Part shown: positions 23,844-35,303 of the stretch, piece after piece
Layout: each line of letters starts with the position of its first letter
How positions within the stretch are numbered: the stretch's first letter is position 1
NCBI GenBank assembly: GCA_036365515.1
Contig: CM070877.1
Location: 118,233,321 to 118,297,320, forward strand
DNA length: 64,000 bases
Direction of reading: 5' to 3'
From: Torymus aiolomorphi
Taxonomy: Eukaryota; Arthropoda; Insecta; Hymenoptera; Torymidae
Translations under genes and position numbers: made by a program
Notes under the pieces: generated by a model
Database searches by the model: none
What the model was told of the DNA's origin: nothing
The model's input: only the letters and a program-made list of their open reading frames with translations

Positions 23844-24476
23844 AGAATTTTATAATAAAGAATTTGAAAGTTTAATGCTAAAATATAATATAAATCTATA
23901 TTCATCCTATAGCAAACTCAAAGCCTCAATTTGTGAACGTTTTAATCGTACATTAAAAAACAAAATGTGGAAAAACTTTAGTTTACAAGGCAGTTATAAA
24001 TGGATAGATATTTTGCAAGACCTAACTTTACAGTATAATAATACTAAGCACCGAACGATTGGTATGAAGCCCGCAGATGTTAATTCTACAACAGTTAATA
24101 AAGTTTATAATCGTTTATGCATTCATCAGAAAACCTCTAAACGTCCTTGTAGGCGTGCAAAATTTAAACTTGGTGATAAAGTTCGAATAAGTAAAAATAA
24201 AACTGTTTTCGAGAAAGGATATACACCAAACTGGTCTACAGAAATTTTTACAATAAATAAAGTATTACCTACATCACCATTTACATATCATTTGAAAGAT
24301 TATCAAGATAAACCAATCGCTGGCGGATTCTATGAAGAAGAACTTATGAAGACTAAATATCCTGTTATTTACTTAGTAGAAAAAATTATAAAAAACATGG
24401 CGATAAAATTTATGTAAAATGGTTAGGTTTTGATAAGTCTCATAATAGTTGGATAAAAAAAGTGATTTATGAATAA
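23843..24476 (+). pseudogene. Polinton integrase, 5'-truncated, chromodomain frameshifted
   Basis: Only the C-terminal third of a retroviral-type integrase remains. ICERFNRTLKNKMW carries the last (Glu) catalytic residue of the D,D,E triad; the HHCC zinc domain and both Asp residues are missing because repeat DNA abuts the frame at about 23,843. FKLGDKVRISK and an EIF strand match the region after the core. After about 24,390, at an A-run, the expected chromodomain continues in another frame (KWLGFDKSHNSWI), ending at TAA 24,474-24,476. Joining function is therefore lost. The gene converges on the PPP1R15-like frame 43 bp away. Confidence 0.85.
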
Positions 24477-24519
24477 ATAAAATTGTAAATAAGATGAACT
24501 AATTGTTTTTATTTAATAC

Positions 24520-24721
24520 CTATTTCCTTACATTTTTTACAAGAATTGGATGCAAAATTTCATTAACTTTATCAATTCTTCTCCTAAAACGTTCTCTGTC
24601 ACGAGCAATTTGTTCCCATTCTCCACACCGAGCCTTATGATATGCAAACCTCCACGCATGCATTACATGAACAGTTAGCTTTTCATCAAAATGTACATTC
24701 TTTTTAACACGCATTGGACAC
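24520..24721 (-). CDS. PPP1R15/GADD34-like PP1-targeting domain encoded by Polinton
   Basis: The 64-codon frame from ATG 24,714 contains KNVHF (residues 5-9), which fits the RVxF docking motif for protein phosphatase 1, then a Trp/His segment and WEQIARDRERFRRRI (33-47), matching the W-x-x-x-ARDR-x-RF signature of the PPP1R15 family (GADD34, CReP). That family brings PP1 to eIF2alpha and restores translation under stress; several large DNA viruses carry short versions of similar length. A 3' splice site (TTTTAG) ends at 24,722 and the frame is open from there, so the domain can also be the last exon of the polymerase gene. Function in this element is inferred. The frame is undamaged, unlike its neighbours. 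Confidence 0.72.
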
Positions 24722-24809
24722 CTAAAATAATAAATTTCTATATTACATATGTAGAATATTTACTATAAATTAATATATAAATTACTATTATACAAAAAAA
24801 TATACTCAC
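24722..24809 (-). other. Predicted 88-bp intron joining polymerase to PPP1R15-like exon
   Basis: The donor AA|GTGAGT lies at 24,809 and the acceptor TTATTTTAG ends at 24,722. The polymerase C terminus (TLAWGHYKINN) ends in phase 2 at 24,810, and the downstream exon continues it in frame. Unspliced RNA meets TGA within the donor, so the intron would switch between a plain and an extended polymerase. Confidence 0.55.
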
Positions 24810-24810
24810 T

Positions 24811-27800
24811 TATTATTTATTTTATAATGACCCCATGCTAAAGTATCTATATTATTGTCTTGAACATATCTTTTATCATCATATGGACTTAAGGCAATCT
24901 TTAACTGCTTTATAGTTTCTACATTATGGAGTCGGGATCTTATGGAATACTGTTGTCGTTTTTTAATAGATAAATTTTGCAAACAATCTACAAAATCATC
25001 AAACTTTATAGTTTTTTAACAACTGAAACCTTAATACCTTTTATTTTTTCATATGATGTTCACCATAAACGCGACTACTGTACATTTTACTTCTTAAGCC
25101 AACGAATTCTGTAAGAATCTGACCATTACACTCATCTTTCATAAGACCAACAATTTTTTTATTTGCATGAGGCATATTAAAGATGTTTTCACTGGGATAG
25201 TCTGAAGTATCAAACTTTGAGAGATTTTTTTCATATCAGCATAAAAATCATCACATTCAACAGCATAAATCAAGCTGTCTGTGTCTGTATAAAGAAGCTT
25301 ACAATTTTCTTTATACATTTTTTCATATAACTATAATGAAAATCATAAATCAGAGTTTTAGAAATGTCTAAAACTGAAAGTCCAACGTAAATTGGTTTAT
25401 CTAACAAAACTTCAACTTTTTTAAGCTGGATAGCTACTAAATTTTCATCAAAAATACTAATACTATGAAAAAGGGGACTTGATATTTGTGCTTCTACGCC
25501 ATACCTTCCAGCCCATTTAGTTGATAGCTTGACATCAACACGTTTTCTTACATTCTCCATAGTTTTACCATATACAGCATTATTCATCAATTTGAAAAAG
25601 TTTTTTTCAAAATCAGTTCTTGCTAACGCCCTCATATTACTATTTAAATTGATGTAAGACTTAAGCCATGGAGATTGTTTAAATTTCAATACTTTATGAA
25701 TTTTAACAAGCTGAAGTCCATTTTTGACAGCTTGTTTAAGTGATCGATAGTGTATAACATAATTTTTTTTATACGAAAGTGTAGCCAAAAGTTTTTCCTG
25801 TTTTGATCCCGGTGGTTTTGCTTGCTCAGGACAAAAAGGTAAGTCGTTATGAATGTCATGTATTTCTGAAGGATATTCTAAATCTACTTCTAAAATGTAC
25901 CCGTAAGGTGCATCATCATCTATGAAAAAATCTAAATTTTCACAGTCGTCTATCCACTCAAAGGAATCATAAGGGAGACATTGAGTCATTGCCCAACCAT
26001 ATAAATTATTAGCATCTAAATATATTAGATATGTATTTTCTTTATTTTTATCATAATTTTCAGTCATATATTTATGATTTGCAGCTGCGTAGCGATGAGA
26101 GCACTGACTTAATCCACCTCTTATACCTCTTTCTATGAATAAAATCATATCTATATCAGTTAATAATTTTAATTGTATGCCAGTATACTTTAGCATTGCA
26201 TCCCATGCAAATCCTGGAGTAGTATAATAATGAGCTGGATCTAAACCATATACGTTTATACTTTGATCACGAAAATTTTCAAAAACATCAGCTAATAATA
26301 AAACATCTGTCTTCATATAATAAAGATCTGAATATTCTCCAAGGGTATGAATACTAAAGGTATTCCATACTTTTTGTGCATGTTCATAATCTTCATCAGA
26401 TATGGTTGAACCATTTAGCACACTGAAAAATTTTGTTTTTTCAGGTAACTCAGTTTCATCCAACTTTTCCCACGAATCCAGGTACTCGTAAGGCAGAACG
26501 CCTTTCTTCGTTAAAAGACTGATTTTTTCTTTTTCTAAAGATGAAAACTCCTTTGAAACAATTTTATATTCACTTAAATATGAAGCTAATTTTTCTAAAG
26601 AAGATGGCATAAATCTAAATGAATCTACAAAGCGAAATTTAATATCACTTTTCTCAACATGTTTTGTAAAAGAAATATACTTCTCCTTAGTCAATGGAAG
26701 TAAATCAACATCACCTTTCATATAATTCGATATATCATTAATTATAAAGTGAGCATCATAACCACTTAAGTTATGAAATATCACAGGAATCGTTCTTGAA
26801 TCTTGATAATTCAAATTACAGTTAGCATGAGCAGGACCGCGATATTTTCCTGAGAGATGACAATGATCTCTTACCTTATCACTGTTTTCTAATAATTTGT
26901 TACAAATGTGACAAATTTTTGAATTGAAATAATTAATCATTTCTATCGGTGTTAAAATTGGCATAGATCGTGGGTTTGTATATAAATTAGTAATACGGTC
27001 ATGTATTACCTTCAATTCACTAGCAAACCACATAGCTGGTTTAACCCCACGATAAAATCTATATTCAGATAAAGAGTCATCAAAACTGCACTTCAAATAA
27101 TATCCTATACTAAACATTTCATGTTTTTGAAACGATAAAGTATTAGCCAAACCTTCATCTTCCTGGTTTTCTAGTACAGGCTTTAACAGACATTCACAAT
27201 CTGCATATATTGTGAATGGTAATCTTTCTTTATAATTAAAATTTTTAAAATAGATGATATCTTTACCTTTTATAGGAAGTTTCACCTTGCAATCATTAAT
27301 ATTCTTACATATTCTTTCATGCTCTTTTAAATTATTTTCATTAAAGAAAAAATTTAAACATCTATCACATATATATCGCTTCTTTTTTCTATGTGATAAA
27401 CTTCCTCCTACTAGACGTGATAAATTTTTTATATATATGTAATGTGATTTCAGCTGTCCCTTAATTGTTTTTTCTAATAAAAGAAGATTTACATGATTTT
27501 CTTTTTTTTCATGTGTCAAATAAAAGGGAATCACATTTTTCTCATGCAATCCGAAGACATTAACCGATATTAAAGGGTTTTGTTTTTCAAACTTGAAAAT
27601 TTTTTTTATCGTAACAGGGAATTCTATACCTGTCATATTTAAATTATTTTCATACTGAAGATAATTGCTAACCCTGTTAGGATGATTTTTACGGTTTACT
27701 GGATACAAAGCAGATAATATTGCCCATTTAAAGCATTGATTATCTTTGTTTTGAATATTAATGCAGGCATTTTTTTATCTAAAAATGGTGGTAAAGGTAA

Positions 27801-28535
27801 ATATGAATTACCACTGCGCAATGGATTGAACTTATTCATATTAATTTGAATATTAATAATAGAATTTAAAGTCCATCCAGAATCTTTTTCTTGAAATTCT
27901 TCTACCTCAGCCAAAAGTTTATTTAAAACATGATTATCAAACCATTCACTTAAAGATGTACCTAAAACCACTTCAGCGTTTGGCGTATTGAAATGTTTCG
28001 TTTCAATACTTTCCTGTGAATCATCATTTACATCAGAAGAAAGTTTCTTGAATGAACAAGATAGTACAGTGTTAATTTTCATGGCACATCGAATATCTTT
28101 CAAAATTTTCTTCACTTGTTGGCAGAACAATACTGAGGCGTCCTTTAAAAAGGTTGATATATCTATATGTACAAGATTTGCAATTATACTAGTTCTCACC
28201 CTTTTATTAAAAGCACTTTCAATATCAATCCAACGAACTCGATGCTCGATTTCATCCGTTTTTAAATCTGGTACTATTCCATAACCAGTTTTTCCTATAG
28301 CATCAAGCTTTGCTTTGATACTCTCAATCCTTGCTATGGCGTATAAAATAGATTGTTTTTGAGCTGTTGTCAGCGTTCTTTTTCTCAATAATTCCCGAAG
28401 ACTATCTAATGATAAAACACATTGTTCTACCCATTGTTCAATAACTTCGGAATCCATAGATTTATATATTAAAATATTTTCCACCTCTTCAAAAATTTTC
28501 ACATGTTCCTGACAAAGATCTTTAACTTCATCCAT
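24811..28535 (-). pseudogene. polB: Polinton protein-primed family B DNA polymerase, frame broken five times
   Basis: The N-terminal part (28,535-27,777) has HRVRWIDIESAFNKRVRTSI and FQEKDSGWTLNSI, typical of Polinton polymerases. After a frame change at the T-run 27,770-27,776 the main frame (27,708-25,270) holds a Cys/His finger (CDRC...HERIC), Exo I YADCE, an HNH-like CHIC-DHCH-GKYRGPAH-CN block, Exo II FHNLSGYDAHFI, YMKTDVLLLADVFE, motif A YLDANNLYGWAM and motif B NNAVYGKTMEN. Motif C (YTDTDSL) lies past another change at 25,318-25,323; further ones fall at 25,225-25,231, 25,044-25,049 and 25,013-25,018. All five are 6-7 base T-runs. The protein would replicate the element from its ends with a terminal protein. 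Confidence 0.9.
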
Positions 28536-29271
28536 TTTTTCAAATTAAAAAAAGACTTTTTTTCGTAAGTGTATTCTGAAAATTAAAAAATTATGTTATC
28601 ATTTTAAATAATTATTGATAAAAAAAAAAAAAGGGGAAGAGAAATTAAAATAATCAATGATTTTGTATAATATTAGATCAGCATTTGATAATATAGAAAC
28701 AGTTTAGTTGTATTAGGCAGTTATAATTAGATAGTATTTTATAAGATTTAACTTACATTATAATAAAATTAAAGATTAAATGATTGGTATAAAGCCTTAT
28801 GCAATACTTTTAAAATCTTAGCAGACGACGTGGCAGTGGGCCACAAGGGAGGGACGCGTGAGTGAGAGGTATATACTGAGAGTGTAGAGTGGGAGGGGAG
28901 GGGGATACTATCTACTCGAAGAGTTCATATATGCCCCGTAGGGTATAAGAAATGATGCGTGGTAATTATTTTATTAAATATATTTTATTAAATATATTGA
29001 GAGAAGAGGCGTAATTGAATGCCTGAAACGTTGACAAGGTAGATCATTGAAATCATACAAAATTAATTAATAGTTTTAATACAATAATGATTATGCCAAA
29101 TATAGTGTAAATATTATAAAAATTATTTATATACTATTAATAGTGAAATACTATAAAAAAATTATACATAAAATACTATATAAACTTAATTAAACTTAAC
29201 TAACTCGCGAATTTCATTTTTTAATGTTCGCTTATCCGTTTTTCTCTTTTTTTTAAGGAGAATTTCATTTT
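28536..29271. other. Non-coding spacer with GC-rich insertless patch
   Basis: It lies between the polymerase start and the three-exon gene. A G-rich stretch (28,840-28,930: GACGTGGCAGTGGGCCAC, GGGAGGGACGCG, TATATACTG) stands out of AT-rich DNA about 300 bp upstream of polB and may hold its promoter; no motif is decisive. Confidence 0.35.
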
Positions 29272-30398
29272 TTAATGTTTGCTTATCCGTTTTTCTCTTT
29301 TTTTTTTAGGGAGAATTTCATTTTTTAATGTTTGCCTATCCGTTTTAGGTTCTTCTATATTTAATATTTTTTTCATTTCTGCACGAACTTTATAGTCTAT
29401 GGTAGGATTATGCGCAGGATTCGGAATTGTTATTAGTTTCGCGGGCGGTGGAGAATTCAATAAATTTAAATCGAATGATTGTGGACTGTATGGCTCTAAC
29501 GGTGGCGTTGACCAGCTACCAAATTCAAACGTAAACGATTCTGGCGTATAGCTCTCCCTTAGCGGAGAAGGTGGTAAAGGCATTTCTTCTATGATATTGA
29601 ATGACTCCGAGGGTTGATCTATTGGTGAAATTACTTCGGGTAGAGGTCTAACTATTGGAAGAAGTTTTTTAAATATATTGGATGTTTTTTCTTGCTCCTG
29701 GTTTTGGACTAGAAAAACATTTTCACTACTTTCCACATGGTTTTGTGATGAATTGAGCTGAAAATAAAAAATATATATTTATAATAAAATATATAGCATA
29801 TGTATCATAAAAAATACTATATTGCTTACCACTTCATTTCTGCGTATACTATACACTACAGGTGATTGCGGTGATTCTTCCTACAAATAAGCATACTTTT
29901 TTAATATAATTTAATTAGAAAAATTATGCATTACTTTATAAAAAGATAAAATATTACATTATAATAAAACACTGTTATGGTATCTATCAAATCATAAAAT
30001 TTTTTCAAATACGATAAAATCTATGACTATAATTTTTAGGTAGTTTTGAAAAAATAAATAAAAAAATTATAAATTTACGTTAAAATGATAGAGAAAATTG
30101 CAATATTTTCATAAAAGCTACAATTTCGCAATTCGCTAAAATAATAATAATTTATTTTGAAACTAATAATAGTTTTTAAACTTACCTGATAGTCCTCACA
30201 CTCATTCAAAACTTCATAACATAGCGTTGGTAGATTTCTTACAATTCTCGGGTCCTTTCTATGATCTTCTGCAAATGGACATATTTCAGGAAGATCTATA
30301 GTTTTTTCCTTTAACTTTTCCCACTCACATTTATGTTGTACACTATTTACAATGATTCTTCTGATTTCCGTCACATAGATCTCTGTACTTTTATACAT
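29272..30398 (-). CDS. Three-exon Polinton gene of unknown function (~249 aa)
   Basis: Exons are 30,398-30,186, 29,880-29,830 and 29,757-29,272. All junctions are phase 0 with strong sites: CAG|GTAAGT, TTTGTAG|GAA, GTG|GTAAGC and TTTTCAG|CTC. Exon 1 (MYKSTEIYVTEIRR...) has CEWEKLKEK and LPEICPFAEDHRKDPRIV and resembles a compact helical domain; exons 2-3 encode a long acidic, Pro/Ser-rich region (PLPPSPLRESYTPESF) and a Lys-rich tail (PKKKREKR) that could be a nuclear localisation signal. An in-frame Met 35 codons further upstream (30,503) gives a longer alternative. I recognise no family. Low-complexity middle plus basic end suits a regulatory or DNA-associated protein, but this is a guess. 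Confidence 0.55.
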
Positions 30399-30503
30399 TT
30401 TTAACTTTAAAAATTTTCCAAATCGGACGAAGTTGCTTGCGTGAACACTTCCTAAAGACTGAATCTTGTATATTATACGTAGCGAGAAAAGCAACGCTTT
30501 CAA

Positions 30504-32040
30504 TATATAATGCCCTTTATAGAAAAAATTTGGATTTTGGAAAGATTTTCAATGGAGCACTTGGGGTCCTTTGTTTTATGAACGCTTCGAGAGTGACGCG
30601 CGGGTGGACGATATCGTTCACACATGTGCTGGCTCGCTAAACTGCCTTTCCGAAATTTTCTTGAATTTTACTTCTAAACTAATTCTTTATCGGTTGCTTC
30701 GCGAACTAACAATATTAATGATATTTTATTTAATCAATTGTTATTTGAATGAAGCCCTTTCATTTAGTCGAAAAGTATTACATATTTTTGGCTCATTTTT
30801 ATTTTACAGAATAGTTTTACTTTATTGTTATGTAGAAATATATAATAATACATAATAGAATGTACTGTTTCATTTATAATTATCAAAGTTAATTATAGTT
30901 TGCTAAGTTCTAGTATTATACATTTGAATACAAAATTTTAAATAAAATAAACACTTAATTGAAAAGGAATATTTGTGAAATATTGAAAAAATTTAAGTGG
31001 AAAAAGAATAATGAACTTGAGAAAAAAAAGGTTTAAATTAATTTATATTAACTTACCAATTCGTTTTGAACTTAACTAGTGAAAAGATAGACTTCTGCAG
31101 CAACTATCGGTATATTAGATGAAAATCTTTCAAGCTATTTTCAGACGGTAACGAAAAAATACTCTCAAAGCTCAGTAGCACTTGTCAACTTGAAATAATG
31201 AGATGTATCTAAAAAATGTTCAAGTATTATAAACTAATAGCAAAGCATTAAAAAAAAAAAAATTTAATTTTATAGAACTATAAATGATAAAGTATTAGAG
31301 AATTGAAAATTATATATGTTAATACGTTGAAAAGACGAAGTTATTATAATCGAAAACTTTAAGTTACATTAATATAATGAAGAGAAAAACTGAATCATTA
31401 TAAGTTAAACTATAGATCAATAAGCTGTAAGGATTGTATATTAATAAGCTGAAAATCAAAAGTAATTATATGAAATACTTACGTTTGGTAAGGAGACTAA
31501 GCCTCATGGGACTGACGCGCAGCCTTTTATCCACTGTCGGTATATAGGTGCGCATGCGCGACAGTTTAAAGATTGATAGATGGCAGTGCACCTGCACGGT
31601 ATAGTTATTCATTTTAGATTAAAGAAGAAAGATCTATAGATGATCGTATGCACATGCGTGGTAACGTAAAAGATTCATAGATGAGTGAGGAAAGATTGGT
31701 AGGTGACGAACTGCGCATGACCGAGAAACTTTTAAGTTTGGGCTGATAAAAAGTATTTACAAACATTTCCTTACTATAAAGGTTAGGCGAGCTGGGTCCT
31801 AGCCACTCGTTTCTTTTTCTTATTTCAGCTCTAATACTTTTAATATAGCATTCTTACAGGTCTTTAATAATTTCTTCTTTCAGGACTTATAATTTAAAAG
31901 TTTTAAAGTCTTGAATCTTAATACAACACTTTTCTTACAGTTATAAAAAGTAAATTCATTTGTCGAATTAATTCTAAGTTATTTTCACGTCTCATACTTA
32001 AACTTTTTCACACTATTCATATTATAAGTCCCTTAGGCAT
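30504..32040. other. Polinton core non-coding region with promoter-like patches
   Basis: No gene is supported; frames at 30,437-30,855 overlap the leader of the three-exon gene. A GC-richer patch at 31,490-31,820 contains GCGCATGCGCGACAG, repeats of GATAGATG, and a TATAAAGG (about 31,776) followed by a Py-rich TTTCAG. It faces the right-arm cassette and might serve as a plus-strand promoter with a spliced leader. Confidence 0.35.
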
Positions 32041-34330
32041 CTTATACTTACTATTTTAAACTTTCAGATACTTTAACTTTTTACGTATAATGAATTCATA
32101 TTTTTTCTAAGATATTCTCAGCTGTTGAACTTTAACTTTTCAGTCTCTTCGTAGGGACTTTAATTTTTTACATAGCACGTATAACGAATTTAAAAGTTAT
32201 TCCTTTTTCTAAGATATTCTCAGCTATTGAACTTTAACTTATCAGTCTCTCTGTAGGGACTTTAATTTTTTTCACAGCACGTATCATGAATTTATAAGTT
32301 ATTTTCAAATCACTTTCTTTAATGAATTCATATTTTTTCTGAGATATTCTCAGCTGTTGTACTTTAACTTTTCAGTCTCCTCGTAGGGACTTTAATTTTT
32401 TACATAGCACGTATCACGAATTTATAAGTTATTCATTTTTCTAAGACATTCTCAGCTATTAAACTTTAACTTTTTAGTCTCTCTGTAGGGACTTTAATTT
32501 TTTCATAACACGTATCATGAATTTATAAGTTACTTTAAAATTTCTTACTTTAATGAATTCATATTTTTTCTAAGATATTCTCAGCTGTTGAACTTTAACT
32601 TTTCAGTCTCTTCTTAGGGACTTTAATTTTTTACATAGCACGTATCGTGAATTTATAAATTATTAATTTTTCTAAGACATTCTCAGCTATTAAACTTTAA
32701 CTTTTCAGTCTCTTTGTAGGGACTTTAATTTTTTTCATAACACGTATCATGAATTTATAAGTTACTTTAAAATTTCTTACTTTAATGAATTCATATTTTT
32801 TCTAAGATATTCTCAGCTGTTGAACTTTAACTTTTCAGTCTCTTCTTAGGAACTTTAATTTTTTGCATAGCACGTATCGTGAATTTATAAATTATTAATT
32901 TTTTCTAAGACATTCTCAGCTATTAAACTTTAACTTTTCAGTCTCTTTGTAGGGACTTTAATTTTTTCACAGCACGTATCATGAATTTATAAGTTACTTT
33001 AAAATTTCTTACTTTAATGAATTCATATTTTTTCTAAGATATTCTCAGCTGTTGAACTTTAACTTTTCAGTCTCTTCTTAGGGACTTTAATTTTTTGCAT
33101 AGCACGTATCGTGAATTTATAAATTATTAATTTTTTCTAAGACATTCTCAGCTATTAAACTTTAACTTTTCAGTCTCTTTGTAGGGACTTTAATTTTTTT
33201 CACAGCACGTATCATGAATTTATAAGTTATTTTCAAATCACTTTCTTTAATGAATTCATATTTTTTCTGAGATATTCTCAGCTGTTGTACTTTAACTTTT
33301 CAGTCTCCTCGTAGGGACTTTAATTTTTTACATAGCACGTATCACGAATTTATAAGTTATTCATTTTTCTAAGACATTCTCAGCTATTGAACTTTAACTT
33401 TTCAGTCTCTCTGTAGGGACTTTAATTTTTTTCATAACACGTATCATGAATTTATAAGTTACTTTAAAATTTCTTACTTTAATGAATTCATATTTTTTCT
33501 AAGATATTCTCAGCTGTTGAACTTTAACTTTTCAGTCTCTTCTTAGGAACTTTAATTTTTTGCATAGCACGTATCGTGAATTTATAAATTATTAATTTTT
33601 TCTAAGACATTCTCAGCTATTAAACTTTAACTTTTCAGTCTCTTTGTAGGGACTTTAATTTTTTCACAGCACGTATCATGAATTTATAAGTTACTTTAAA
33701 ATTTCTTACTTTAATGAATTCATATTTTTTCTAAGATATTCTCAGCTGTTGAACTTTAACTTTTCAGTCTCTTCTTAGGGACTTTAATTTTTTGCATAGC
33801 ACGTATCGTGAATTTATAAATTATTAATTTTTTCTAAGACATTCTCAGCTATTAAACTTTAACTTTTCAGTCTCTTTGTAGGGACTTTAATTTTTTCACA
33901 GCACGTATCATGAATTTATAAGTTACTTTAAAATTTCTTACTTTAATGAATTCATATTTTTTTCTAAGATATTCTCAGCTGTTGAACTTTAACTTTTCAG
34001 TCTCTTCTTAGGGACTTTAATTTTTTACATAGCACGTATCATGAATTTATAATTTATTTTCACATCTCTTACTTTAACTTTTTCACATATAATGAGTTCA
34101 TATTTTTTTTTCTAAGATTTTCTCAGCTTAATTTTTTACATAGCACGTATCATGAATTTATAATTTATTTTCACATCTCTTACTTTAACTTTTTCACATA
34201 TAATGAGTTCATATTTTTTTTTCTAAGATTTTCTCAGCTATTGTACTTTAACTTTTCAATCTCTCCGTAGGGACTTTAATTTTTTACATTGCATGTATTA
34301 TGAATTAATAAGTTATTATCACATCTTTCA
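32041..34330. repeat. 233-bp tandem array, right arm
   Basis: This is the inverse of the left array, with the same two half-units per period (AGGGACTTTAATTTTTT, AACTTTAACTTTTCAGTCTC, ATTCTCAGCT). A block at about 34,077-34,235 is duplicated in this arm and was not seen on the left. Unlike the left array, its inner end merges with AT-rich spacer rather than a gene. Confidence 0.9.
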
Positions 34331-34421
34331 CTCTAACTTTTAACACTATTATATTAACTCTACTTTTTTTCTTGAATAATATTCAAATAATGTTATCTAC
34401 ATTTCCAGTATATAACTTATC

Positions 34422-34952
34422 ATGGAACTAATTGTAGATACACAAGGTTTTAAAGATAACAACGGCAATTTTATATTTAAAGAAATTGCTTATATAGATC
34501 CTAATGCGTTAAATCCGGTGCCGTACGTTGCGACATTTCAACCACCCTGTGATTGGAGTGATTTAGACCAGAATGTAAAAATTTTAAATAGATATTTACA
34601 ATCCAATCTGCACGGAATTCATTGGGAACACGGAGAGGTGCCGTATTCATACCTGTCAACGGCTTTCGACAAATTGAAAGAAAAAGCGCAGGGGTCGTTA
34701 TTAACAATTTGGGTCAAAGGTGAACACAAAAAACACTGGCTGCAACCCTATTTCGATAATATAAGAAACTTGGAGGATTTGGGTTGTCCATCTATAAGAA
34801 CTCCTGGATTTATACGACCGCTAGCCTGCATTAATCATTGTCCCGGGTGGAAACAGAATTGTTCAGTTGAAATAGTTTGCGCTTTATACCGCTGGGTGGA
34901 AGACTTGAGAGAGCAATATTCAACCCCTGAAAGTTCTGATACGTCAGAATAA
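34422..34952 (+). CDS. 176-aa exonuclease-like transposon protein (right-arm copy)
   Basis: The predicted protein is identical, residue for residue, to the left-arm copy (20,792-21,322), including the VDTQGF, HWEHGEVPY, LEDLGCPSI and Cys/His-rich C-terminal blocks. Transcription again points to the element tip. Complete identity over 176 codons plus flanking introns argues that the arms are kept alike by replication or gene conversion. The functional reading has the same limits: RNase H-fold exonuclease is a pattern-based inference. Confidence 0.65.
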   Translation: MELIVDTQGFKDNNGNFIFKEIAYIDPNALNPVPYVATFQPPCDWSDLDQNVKILNRYLQSNLHGIHWEHGEVPYSYLSTAFDKLKEKAQGSLLTIWVKGEHKKHWLQPYFDNIRNLEDLGCPSIRTPGFIRPLACINHCPGWKQNCSVEIVCALYRWVEDLREQYSTPESSDTSE

Positions 34953-35012
34953 ATAAGTAAGTAATTCTATAAAAAAAATATAAATAATAATTTATCATTT
35001 CTTTTTTCAGTC

Positions 35013-35303
35013 ATGGACCTCATAAATGAAGCAGCGAGAAGTCCATCATACCTGCCCACAAAACGACTACGGGACTTGGAGCTAAATAAACAGTATAAGA
35101 TAACCTCATTAAAAAAGGTATCCACTAAATACGGCTTAAAAATTGTTCTTGAATTAGACAGTAGTTTTGACATTTTCCTTCCAAGTAAAGTTAATTCTTT
35201 ATTACTGGAGAAGCCAGAGGCGCTTCTCAACATAGAGTCAGAATTAGTTAATAGAGAAGTCTTCGTCAAATCTTTAGGTGGATGCCTTCTAGAATTTATA
35301 TAA
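35013..35303 (+). CDS. 96-aa small protein, possible OB-fold (right-arm copy)
   Basis: Identical to the left-arm copy (20,441-20,731). The splice acceptor CTTTTTTCAG sits two bases before the ATG, and GTAAGTAATTC follows the upstream stop. So each arm could give a transcript carrying the 176-aa frame, a short intron and this frame. Alternatives are that the small ORF is read only from a differently started, spliced RNA, or that it is the second cistron. Function unknown. Confidence 0.65.
   Translation: MDLINEAARSPSYLPTKRLRDLELNKQYKITSLKKVSTKYGLKIVLELDSSFDIFLPSKVNSLLLEKPEALLNIESELVNREVFVKSLGGCLLEFI

Noticed and set aside
30437..30855. Plus-strand frames of 67 and 94 codons
   Set aside because: Hydrophobic, AT-driven translations overlapping the leader of the three-exon gene; no start context or motif.
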